Origin: Chloroflexota bacterium
GTDB taxonomy: Bacteria; Chloroflexota; Dehalococcoidia; SM23-28-2
Direction: 5' to 3'
Length of the DNA: 6,949 bases
NCBI GenBank assembly: GCA_030691665.1
Contig: JAUYDU010000299.1
Coordinates: forward strand, 1 to 6,949
Shown here: piece by piece, positions 1 to 4,986 of the stretch
Layout: the number at the start of each line of letters is the position of its first letter
How positions within the stretch are numbered: the stretch's first letter is position 1
Position numbers and translations under genes: made by a program
Notes under the pieces: model-generated
Databases searched by the model: none
What the model saw: the letters and a program-made list of their open reading frames with translations, nothing else
What the model was told of the DNA's origin: nothing

Positions 1-133
1 GACTCTCGAAACCTAACCCAAGTAGTTACATTATGCACAAAAACCGCGATGTGTCTAGTGGCAGGCTTCTATAAAGTGAGTTCTAGGAAATACGATCGGG
101 ATTCGGTGATGAGAAGGTAGCAGGGAGGCAATA

Positions 134-694
134 TTGAGGACCCTGGAGGCACACGGGCCTTCTAGCCGGCCGGGGCTCGTGGGGGTCGGTGACCGCACCT
201 TCCAGGATTTCGCGGAGCGCTACCGACAATACTTCCCCCGAGTGTTCGCCTTCATCTACGGACGAATAAGAAACGTTCAGACGGCTGAAGACCTAGTATC
301 AGAGGTTTTCGAGAGGGCTTTCGTCAAGGCCCACACCCTGCGTCACGAAGAAGCCTTCGGCACCTGGCTGTTCACCATCGCCAGGAATCTCATCGCCTCC
401 CACTGCCGCCACCAGAGCCGCTTCGGCGCACGGGCCGACTACGAGCTGGTGAACTCCGTGCCCGCCGATGGCGCCCCGGACGACGGCGTTCTAGAGCGGG
501 AGGAGCTGGCCAAGATGATGGGCCATGTCCGTAAGTTCCCTCAGCGCGAGCAGGACATCATCGCCCTCAAGTTCGACGCTGAGCTGACCAATATGCAGAT
601 CGCCGAGATAATGGGGCTGACCGAAAGCAACGTGCGGGTCATCATCTGCCGCACGTTGCAGAAGCTGAGGAAGGCCCTCCAGCAGGAGACCTAG
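134..694 (+). CDS. ECF-type RNA polymerase sigma factor (sigma-70 family)
   Basis: Predicted alternative sigma factor of 186 aa, the usual size for the ECF class, which directs core RNA polymerase to a small stress or envelope regulon. Region 2 spans about residues 26-94: it opens with FAERYRQYFPRVFAF, continues through the acidic AEDLVSEVFERAF helix and ends at GTWLFTIARNLIASHCR, the -10 recognition and melting part. A charged linker (about 97-122) leads to region 4 (about 123-182), where the helix-turn-helix MQIAEIMGLTESNVRVI (154-170) would read the -35 element. The start is TTG at 134, supported by AGGGAGG at 122-128 with a 5-nt spacer; no ATG fits better. No anti-sigma gene lies downstream, since the next gene is convergent, so any partner must be left of the window or absent. 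The stop overlaps that of the CoA transferase. Family assignment is secure; the target regulon is unknown. Confidence 0.93.
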   Translation: MRTLEAHGPSSRPGLVGVGDRTFQDFAERYRQYFPRVFAFIYGRIRNVQTAEDLVSEVFERAFVKAHTLRHEEAFGTWLFTIARNLIASHCRHQSRFGARADYELVNSVPADGAPDDGVLEREELAKMMGHVRKFPQREQDIIALKFDAELTNMQIAEIMGLTESNVRVIICRTLQKLRKALQQET

Positions 695-1944
695 CCCTCC
701 CCAGCCTCCACCGACCGCGGTCCGACAGCGCCCTCTCGCCGCAACCCTTCGATATCCTCCCAGGTGAAGCCGTACTCCAGCAGCACCTCCTCGGTGTGCT
801 GACCGAACTCCGGTGCAGGCTGGCGGATGCTCCCCGGCGTCTTGCCGAGGTTGACGGCCACCCCCACCATAGGCATGGGGCCGTGGGCCGGATGCTGAAA
901 GGTGACGATCATCTCGTTCGCCAGGGCCTGGGGGTCCTGGCCCACCTCTGGGTAGTCCTGCACCAGCTCCACCAGCAGCCCGTGGGAGCGAAAGAGGTCC
1001 CGCCACTGGGCGGCCGGCTTCTGGGCGAACAGCTCGTCCAGGCGGGCGATGAGCGCCATCATCTCGGTGGCGTGCTGCCGCAGGTAGTCGATGCTCATCC
1101 TCTCCGGCTCCAGCTCCTCGCCGGTGGCCTCCCGCATCGCCCGGCGGAACACCGGCCAGAAGCGGCCGAGCTGGGGCATGCCCAGGACGAACCACTTGCC
1201 GTCGCCGCCCTTATACTGGTTCCAGAGGGGGCTGGTGAGCCTGCGGGAGATGCGGGGCAGCGGCTGGCCGGCGTAGGAGCCGGCAGCAAGGTAGCTGGTG
1301 ATATTCCAGGCCTGGGCGGCGATGGCGGCACCCAGGAGAGAGGAATCCACCACCTGGCCCTCGCCGCTGCGCTGGCGGTGGAACAGGGCCACCACGATGC
1401 CGTAGGCCAGCAGGAAGGCGCTCACCTGGTCGGCCAGGCCGTTGACCGTGCGGCCGGGGGGCGCCTCGAGCTCGCCGGTGACGCTCATGATGCCGCCGCG
1501 AGCCTGGGCCAGGATGTCCAGGGCCGGCAGCTCGCGGTCGGGCCCCTTCAGGCCGAAGCCGGAGGCCGAGGCGTAGATGAGGGCGGGGTTGATGGCCGCG
1601 AGGGCGGCGTAGTCCAGGCCCAGCCGCTCTGCCACGCCGAAGCGAAAGTTCTGCACCACCACGTCCGCCCTCTCTACCAGGCGGCAGAAGACCTCTTTCC
1701 CCCGCTGCGACTTGAGGTCGAGGACGATGCCCCGCTTGTTGCGGTTGTGCGTCTCGAAGTAGGGATTGGGGCCCTCTCGTGGGTAGAAGGCCTGGGCCAC
1801 CAGCGCCCGGCCCGGGTCAGGCGAGTCCGGCCCCTCGATCTTGATCACATCCGCGCCCATGTCGGCCAGCATGGCGGTGGCCATCGGCCCCTGCTGCCAG
1901 ATGGTCAGGTCGAGAACGCGGATGCCTTCTAGTGGTAGGGGCAT
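691..1944 (-). CDS. CaiB/BaiF family (class III) CoA transferase
   Basis: Predicted family III CoA transferase (417 aa, normal length), moving CoA between an acyl-CoA donor and a carboxylic acid. The N-terminus has the family signature LEGIRVLDLT followed by MLADMGADVIKIE (about 26-38). NRNKRGIVLDLK (67-78) and VVVQNFRFGVAERLGLDY (95-112) are typical CoA-binding stretches. The catalytic aspartate that forms the aspartyl-CoA thioester is likely D143 in PALDILAQARGG. I chose ATG at 1944 because the protein then begins at the family's conserved start, with GGAGG at 1950-1954 (minus strand) five to six nt upstream. The open frame runs on to 1992, but that extension is only translated heptamer repeat (FPVPCSLF). 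It is the last of four leftward genes, 239 bp after the acyl-CoA dehydrogenase, a common partner in catabolism of fatty, branched or alicyclic acids. The substrate cannot be read from sequence. The stop codon overlaps the stop of the convergent sigma gene. Confidence 0.93.
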   Translation of the reverse strand: MPLPLEGIRVLDLTIWQQGPMATAMLADMGADVIKIEGPDSPDPGRALVAQAFYPREGPNPYFETHNRNKRGIVLDLKSQRGKEVFCRLVERADVVVQNFRFGVAERLGLDYAALAAINPALIYASASGFGLKGPDRELPALDILAQARGGIMSVTGELEAPPGRTVNGLADQVSAFLLAYGIVVALFHRQRSGEGQVVDSSLLGAAIAAQAWNITSYLAAGSYAGQPLPRISRRLTSPLWNQYKGGDGKWFVLGMPQLGRFWPVFRRAMREATGEELEPERMSIDYLRQHATEMMALIARLDELFAQKPAAQWRDLFRSHGLLVELVQDYPEVGQDPQALANEMIVTFQHPAHGPMPMVGVAVNLGKTPGSIRQPAPEFGQHTEEVLLEYGFTWEDIEGLRREGAVGPRSVEAGEG

Positions 1945-1948
1945 TTGG

Positions 1949-1954
1949 ACCTCC
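1949..1954 (-). promoter_or_regulatory. Shine-Dalgarno sequence that sets the CoA transferase start
   Basis: On the minus strand GGAGGT lies about 5 nt before the ATG at 1944. The upstream in-frame start at 1992 sits inside the heptamer repeat tract and has no comparable site, so this element decides the start. Confidence 0.75.
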
Positions 1955-1957
1955 AGT

Positions 1958-1999
1958 GGAACAAGGAACAGGGAACAAGGAACAGGGAACAAGGAACAA
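1958..1999 (-). repeat. Tandem heptamer array, six units of GGAACA(A/G)
   Basis: Six perfect 7-bp units follow each other without spacer: GGAACAA, GGAACAG, GGAACAA, GGAACAG, GGAACAA, GGAACAA on the plus strand. The array ends 3-4 bp upstream of the CoA transferase Shine-Dalgarno sequence, so it sits in the 5' untranslated region or between the cistrons. It resembles the short tandemly repeated (STRR-type) heptamers known from cyanobacteria and other bacteria with repeat-rich genomes. Two further units occur in opposite orientation at 2157-2170. Slippage would alter leader length, not the reading frame from the chosen start. Confidence 0.9.
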
Positions 2000-2048
2000 G
2001 GGGAGGATTGGGGGGTGATCGGTTCACGGCTGGCGGGTGAGTTCCCTA

Positions 2049-2068
2049 CCCCCGCCTGAAGGCGGGGG
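2049..2068 (+). repeat. REP-like hairpin, copy A (8-bp stem, TGAA loop)
   Basis: CCCCCGCC (2049-2056), loop TGAA, GGCGGGGG (2061-2068) forms a perfect G+C stem. It is followed by CATGAATTC. GGCGGGT lies upstream with exactly 9 nt between it and ACCCCCGCC; the same arrangement occurs at copy B1 (4804-4849). Read on the minus strand, one frame gives IHAPAFRRG then a stop, which resembles (from memory) the C-terminal tail that overlaps the end hairpin in some IS200/IS605 TnpB genes. It may also act as an mRNA stabiliser or weak terminator between the dehydrogenase and CoA transferase. Confidence 0.8.
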
Positions 2069-2090
2069 CATGAATTCTGTTCCCGATGCC

Positions 2091-2106
2091 GCCCCGTTTA
2101 CGGGGC
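2091..2106 (-). repeat. Short hairpin, 6-bp stem
   Basis: GCCCCG, loop TTTA, CGGGGC form a perfect 6-bp stem 22 bp from copy A. It lies inside the block bounded by the oppositely oriented heptamer units. There is no T-run on either side, so it is not a classical intrinsic terminator. Confidence 0.55.
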
Positions 2107-2118
2107 GTTCGAGAATGC

Positions 2119-2141
2119 CCGGCTCACCAAAGATGAGCCGG
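2119..2141 (-). repeat. Hairpin, 8-bp stem with 7-nt loop
   Basis: CCGGCTCA (2119-2126) pairs perfectly with TGAGCCGG (2134-2141) around a 7-nt loop. It lies 43-65 nt downstream of the dehydrogenase stop, in the direction of transcription. It could stabilise the 3' end of that cistron or attenuate read-through into the CoA transferase, but no U-run follows. With 2049-2068 and 2091-2106 it makes three hairpins in under 100 bp. Confidence 0.6.
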
Positions 2142-2156
2142 TGACGATGCGGCGTC

Positions 2157-2177
2157 TTGTTCCTTGTTCCCTGCCCC
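2157..2177 (+). repeat. Heptamer units in inverse orientation (two perfect, one degenerate)
   Basis: TTGTTCC occurs twice (2157-2163, 2164-2170), followed by the degenerate CTGCCCC. These are the reverse complement of the GGAACAA units at 1958-1999. The two arrays thus flank the 157-bp hairpin block as an imperfect inverted repeat just after the dehydrogenase stop. Confidence 0.75.
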
Positions 2178-2183
2178 ATGCTC

Positions 2184-3365
2184 CTACCCCCTCGGCAGCC
2201 CCAGCCCGCGGATGGCGATGATGTTCCGCTGGATCTCCGAGGTGCCGCCGCCGACGGTGCCGCCCAGCGAGGCCAGATAGCCGCGCTCCCAGCGGCCGCG
2301 CAGGCGGCTCCACCTGGAGTCGCGCTGAAGCTGGCCGTACAGGCCCAGGATGTGCAGGCCGGCGTTGAAGAAGCGCTGCATCATCTCGGTGCCGTAGAGC
2401 TTGGAGGCCGACGCCTCGTAGTTGGGGATGATGCCGCGGCTCTGGAGGGAGACGATGCGATAGGCCAGAGCCCGCCCCACCTCGATCTCCACCGCCAGGT
2501 CGGCCAGCTTGAGGCGGACGAGGCTCAGCTCGCCGCCGGCCTGGCCCGCCTCCTGGGCCTCTTTCACGTAGGCCAGCAGCTCCTCCAGGTTGCGGCGAGC
2601 GTGGGCGGGCAGGGCCACGCCCGACCGCTCGAAGTCCAGGGCCACCGCCACCTGGTACCAGCCGCGGTTCTTCTCGCCCACCAGGTTCTCCTTGGGGATG
2701 CGGACGTTGTCGAAGAAGACCTGGTTTAAGGCGTGGACGCCGGCCAGGTTCAGAAGGGGGGTGACGGTGATCCCCGGCGACTTCATGTCGACGATGAAGG
2801 TGCTGATACCCTTGTGCTTGGGGGCCGCGGGGTCGGTGCGGGCGGCCAGCCAGCCGTACTGAGAGCGATGGGCCAGGGTGGTGAAGATCTTGGTGCCGTT
2901 GACGACGTAGTCGTCGCCGTCCTCTTCGGCCCGCGTTTGCAGGGCGGCCAGGTCGGAGCCCGCCCCCGGCTCCGTGTAGAAGGTGCACCAGATGTCGTCG
3001 CCAGCGCAGATGGCCGGCAGGTAGCGCCGCTTCTGCTCCTCCGTGCCGTAGAGCATGATCGATGGCCCCACCCACAGCACGCCCATCTGGTTGAGGCCGA
3101 TGGGCGCACGGTGGTAGGCCATCTCCTCGTTATAGATGAGCTGCTGCCAGTGGGGCGCGCCCAGGCCGCCGTACTCTGGCGGCCAGGCCAGGGCCAGCCA
3201 GCGGCGGGCGGCCAGCTTCTTGATGAACTGGCGCGAGAACTGCCAGTGCTCCTCTGTGCCCTCCTCCGCGAAGGGCTCCTCGCCCTCGTCGGGCAGCTCC
3301 TGCTTGAGGAAGGCGCGCACCTCGGCGCGGAAGTCCTCTTCCTCGGGGGCGAAGCGAAAGTCCAC
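2184..3365 (-). CDS. Acyl-CoA dehydrogenase family protein (FadE-like)
   Basis: Predicted FAD-dependent acyl-CoA dehydrogenase (393 aa, full length), introducing an alpha-beta double bond into an acyl-CoA and passing electrons to ETF. The N-terminal helical domain starts FAPEEEDFRAEVRAFL, with the central WPPEYGGLGAP (61-71). The flavin-binding beta domain carries YTEPGAGSDLAAL (130-142) and VVNGTKIFTT (154-163). The C-terminal helical domain ends with GGGTSEIQRNIIA (372-384) and GLGLPR. At the position where medium-chain enzymes have the catalytic Glu (YEGT), this protein has Gly. The alternative base is probably E246 in ALDFERSGV, where isovaleryl-CoA-type enzymes carry theirs. The start is GTG at 3365, with AGGAGG on the minus strand about 6 nt upstream. 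It sits in a leftward run after Sir2 and before the CoA transferase, suggesting a catabolic acyl-CoA route. Family is secure; chain-length or branched specificity is not. Confidence 0.94.
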   Translation of the reverse strand: MDFRFAPEEEDFRAEVRAFLKQELPDEGEEPFAEEGTEEHWQFSRQFIKKLAARRWLALAWPPEYGGLGAPHWQQLIYNEEMAYHRAPIGLNQMGVLWVGPSIMLYGTEEQKRRYLPAICAGDDIWCTFYTEPGAGSDLAALQTRAEEDGDDYVVNGTKIFTTLAHRSQYGWLAARTDPAAPKHKGISTFIVDMKSPGITVTPLLNLAGVHALNQVFFDNVRIPKENLVGEKNRGWYQVAVALDFERSGVALPAHARRNLEELLAYVKEAQEAGQAGGELSLVRLKLADLAVEIEVGRALAYRIVSLQSRGIIPNYEASASKLYGTEMMQRFFNAGLHILGLYGQLQRDSRWSRLRGRWERGYLASLGGTVGGGTSEIQRNIIAIRGLGLPRG

Positions 3366-3407
3366 AGATGCCTCCTGGTTACCTTACATGGACGGTGTCA
3401 GAGACCT

Positions 3408-3427
3408 GCCCCGATCGCGATCGGGGC
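3408..3427. repeat. Perfect 20-bp palindrome between sir2 and the dehydrogenase
   Basis: GCCCCGATCG is followed directly by its reverse complement CGATCGGGGC. As a hairpin it gives an 8-bp stem with a CGCG loop, the same 8-4-8 geometry as the REP-like copies, but a different sequence. The core GATCGCGATC is close to, but not the same as, the cyanobacterial HIP1 octamer GCGATCGC. It is 27 nt after the sir2 stop and about 43 nt before the dehydrogenase start. It could be an operator, a processing or stability hairpin, or a repeat copy. Confidence 0.75.
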
Positions 3428-3453
3428 GGGTGTCGCCCATCATACCTTCGCCA

Positions 3454-4242
3454 TCACGCAGCGGCAAGCTGGCGAACGCGCTCCACCAGCAGTGGCAGGC
3501 AGGTGCCGCCCGCCGCCCGCAGGACGACGTCGCAGAAGGGAGTTAGGGGTGTCTCACCGGGGTTGACCTCGATGAGTGTGCCGCCGCTCATCTTCACGTC
3601 CTGGGGAAAGCCCGCCGCCGGGTAGACCACCGCCGAGGTGCCCACCAGCAGCATGCAGTCGCACATGCGGGCCTGGTTGATGCATTCGTCGAGGGCGTCG
3701 CGGGGGATGGGCTCGCCGAACATCACCGTGTCGCTCTTCACCAGGCCGCCGCATTCGGGGCACTTAGGGGGCAGCTCATCGATGGGGAACTGGTCGAGCG
3801 GCCACCGAGCGTTGCAGGTGATGCAGCGCAGCTTCAGGCGATTGCCGTGGATCTCGGTGATGGCGACGCTGCCCGCCTGCTGATGCAGGTTGTCGATATT
3901 CTGGGTGATGATGTGCTGAAGCTGGCCCATCCGCTCCAGCTCGGCCAGGGCGTAGTGGCCGGCGTTGGGCTTGGCCTGGGCCAGGGCGTCGATCAGCTCC
4001 TGCATTGCGCCCGAGCGGCTGATCCGCTCCTCCCACCACTTCTTGGGGTCGTCCCTGAAGCGCTCGTAGCCCAGCATGTCCGGCTCGCCGTACTTTGTCC
4101 ACAGGCCGCCCGGGCCGCGGAAGGGCGGGATGCCGCTCTCCACCGAGAGGCCGGCACCCACCAGGGCCACCACGTGATCGGCGGCGACCACCAGGCGGGC
4201 CGCCTGCTCCACCGCCTGCTCCAGACGCTCTTGGCTGGTCAT
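3454..4242 (-). CDS. NAD-dependent protein deacylase, Sir2 family
   Basis: Sirtuin of 262 aa that removes acyl groups from protein lysines using NAD+. Seen in order: the NAD-binding GAGLSVESGIPPFRG (29-43), TQNIDNLHQQAG (113-124), the catalytic histidine H132 in ITEIHGN, a zinc site of four cysteines (C140, C143, C161, C164), VKSDTVMFGEPIP (168-180) and the Rossmann-fold GTSAVVYPAAGFP (201-213). All key residues are present. In the substrate-pocket helix, class III desuccinylases such as CobB and SIRT5 have Y-x-x-R; here WWEER (69-73) would align as W-x-x-R, so acyl preference is uncertain. The start is ATG at 4242 with AGGAGGA five nt upstream. It follows YjbQ by 36 bp, so is probably co-transcribed. 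The acyl-CoA genes downstream suggest, by inference only, that it could reverse acylation of metabolic enzymes. Confidence 0.95.
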   Translation of the reverse strand: MTSQERLEQAVEQAARLVVAADHVVALVGAGLSVESGIPPFRGPGGLWTKYGEPDMLGYERFRDDPKKWWEERISRSGAMQELIDALAQAKPNAGHYALAELERMGQLQHIITQNIDNLHQQAGSVAITEIHGNRLKLRCITCNARWPLDQFPIDELPPKCPECGGLVKSDTVMFGEPIPRDALDECINQARMCDCMLLVGTSAVVYPAAGFPQDVKMSGGTLIEVNPGETPLTPFCDVVLRAAGGTCLPLLVERVRQLAAA

Positions 4243-4250
4243 CGTTTCCT

Positions 4251-4266
4251 CCTGCCCGGCGGCAGG
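4251..4266 (-). other. Small hairpin overlapping the sir2 ribosome binding site
   Basis: CCTGCC (4251-4256) and GGCAGG (4261-4266) pair around CGGC. On the mRNA this stem includes the first three bases of the sir2 Shine-Dalgarno sequence (4247-4253). It could damp translation, but a 6-bp stem in G+C-rich DNA may be chance. Confidence 0.3.
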
Positions 4267-4278
4267 CAGGCCTGGGGA

Positions 4279-4722
4279 CTAGGGCTGGCCCGCCTCCCGC
4301 TCGCTGGGTTGGCCGGGCCTGGCGGCGGCTGGCATCACCTGCACCAGCACACTCCTCTCGCGGGGCCCGTCGAACTCGCACAGGAAGACACCCTGCCAGC
4401 GGCCCAGGACCAGGCGCCCCTTCTCGATGGGCACGGTCTGGGAGCTTCCCACCAGGCTGGCCTTGATATGGGCGGGGGCGTTGCCCTCCAGGTGGTGGTA
4501 GTTGCCCTTGCTGGGCACCAGGGCCTCCAGCCGGGCCAGGATGTCCCGCCCCACCTCGGGGTCATCGTTCTCGTTGATGATGATGCCGGCCGTGGTATGG
4601 GGGACGAACAGGTGGCAGACGCCCTCCTCCACGCCGCTGCGGCGGACGACCTCGCTCAACCGGTGGGTGATGTCTTCCAGAGTTGCCTTGGCCCTGGTCA
4701 AGATGTCTATGCGGGCTACCAC
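4279..4722 (-). CDS. yjbQ: YjbQ / UPF0047 family protein (secondary thiamine-phosphate synthase enzyme)
   Basis: A 147-aa member of the YjbQ/UPF0047 family (TIGR00149-type). The family is annotated as a secondary thiamine-phosphate synthase because E. coli YjbQ has weak ThiE-like activity; its main role is uncertain. The family core is intact: CHLFVPHTTAGIIINENDDP (36-55), HHLEGNAPAHIKASLVGSS (76-94), and LVLGRWQGVFLCEFDGPR (104-121), with the conserved metal or active-site type His, Glu and Asp residues in these blocks. About 19 residues after the core are Ala/Pro/Arg-rich and probably disordered. The start is GTG at 4722 with AAGGAG (plus 4731-4736) 8 nt upstream. It is the first gene of the leftward run and is divergent from thiD, which makes a thiamine-linked role more plausible here. 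Family identity is very sure; function is less so. Confidence 0.93.
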   Translation of the reverse strand: MVARIDILTRAKATLEDITHRLSEVVRRSGVEEGVCHLFVPHTTAGIIINENDDPEVGRDILARLEALVPSKGNYHHLEGNAPAHIKASLVGSSQTVPIEKGRLVLGRWQGVFLCEFDGPRERSVLVQVMPAAARPGQPSEREAGQP

Positions 4723-4755
4723 AGTCGATGCTCCTTTCCCCTTTCTCGTCCCCTA

Positions 4756-4761
4756 ATTATA
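4756..4761 (-). promoter_or_regulatory. Candidate -10 element for the leftward yjbQ-sir2 run
   Basis: A perfect TATAAT is read on the minus strand, placing a start site near 4749 and a leader of about 27 nt before the yjbQ GTG. No recognisable -35 stands 16-18 bp upstream, so an activator or another sigma factor may be needed. It is the only A+T-rich spot in this gap. Confidence 0.4.
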
Positions 4762-4803
4762 GCCTGAAGTCTGGCTTGGGGGGCGACATGACCGGGCGCG
4801 GTC

Positions 4804-4849
4804 GGCGGGTTGGCTCTCGACCCCCGCCTAAAGGCGGGGGCATCGATTC
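4804..4849 (+). repeat. REP-like hairpin, copy B1 with flanks
   Basis: The stem CCCCCGCC (4821-4828), loop TAAA, GGCGGGGG (4833-4840) is followed by CATCGATTC. GGCGGGT (4804-4810) precedes it by the same 9-nt gap to ACCCCCGCC as at copy A. Only the loop and two flank bases differ from copy A between the stem and the end of the CAT-tail. It sits in the yjbQ-thiD divergent gap. Confidence 0.8.
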
Positions 4850-4851
4850 GC

Positions 4852-4883
4852 CTCCGCATGCCCCAGCCTTCAGGCTGGGGTCG
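4852..4883 (-). repeat. REP-like hairpin, copy B2, inverted relative to B1
   Basis: On the minus strand CGA-CCCCAGCC-TGAA-GGCTGGGG-CATG matches copy B1 (CGA-CCCCCGCC-TAAA-GGCGGGGG-CATC). The fifth stem position has changed from C:G to A:T on both sides, so pairing is kept. The stem occupies 4861-4880. B1 and B2 lie 20 bp apart in opposite orientation, like the two halves of a BIME. Confidence 0.8.
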
Positions 4884-4943
4884 TGTGTGAACCTAGGAGG
4901 GACAAACCCACCAATCATGAACCAGTGCCGGGCGAGCGCTTCC

Positions 4944-4972
4944 TTGACGGCCGTGGGGTCGTTTGCTACGTT
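4944..4972 (+). promoter_or_regulatory. Candidate promoter for thiD
   Basis: TTGACG (4944-4949), a 17-bp spacer and TACGTT (4967-4972) make a reasonable sigma-70-type promoter. Transcription would begin near 4979, giving only about 7-8 nt before the ATG at 4987, so the thiD transcript would be almost leaderless. If thiD needs its GAGGGG ribosome site (4979-4984), a promoter further upstream may be used instead. No TPP riboswitch motif (CTGAGA or GATCTGG) is visible in this gap. Confidence 0.4.
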
Positions 4973-4986
4973 GCCGGCGAGGGGCC

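Noticed and set aside
70..75. TATAAA as a -10 element for the sigma factor gene
   Set aside because: No plausible -35 lies 16-19 bp upstream, and an ECF-type autoregulated promoter could look different; too weak to list.
796..1932. Long plus-strand open frame (378 aa) opposite the CoA transferase
   Set aside because: It is antisense to a clear family III CoA transferase, rich in Gly/Ala/Leu/His with no motif, and typical of mirror frames in G+C-rich genes.
1945..1992. N-terminal extension of the CoA transferase to 1992
   Set aside because: The extra residues (FPVPCSLFLVP) are translated heptamer repeat, and the Shine-Dalgarno sequence belongs to ATG 1944.
2733..3566. Plus-strand open frame (277 aa) opposite the acyl-CoA dehydrogenase
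   Set aside because: It runs across the dehydrogenase and the gap to sir2, with low-complexity composition and no recognisable domain.
4821..4880. Hairpins B1 and B2 as ordinary intrinsic terminators or a short CRISPR array
   Set aside because: No T-run follows either stem, no gene ends here, and the two units are inverted and only 20 bp apart, without direct repeats or equal spacers.
4723..4986. A TPP riboswitch in front of thiD
   Set aside because: Neither CTGAGA nor a GATCTGG-like second half is present; the only such motif in the window is at 6935-6940.
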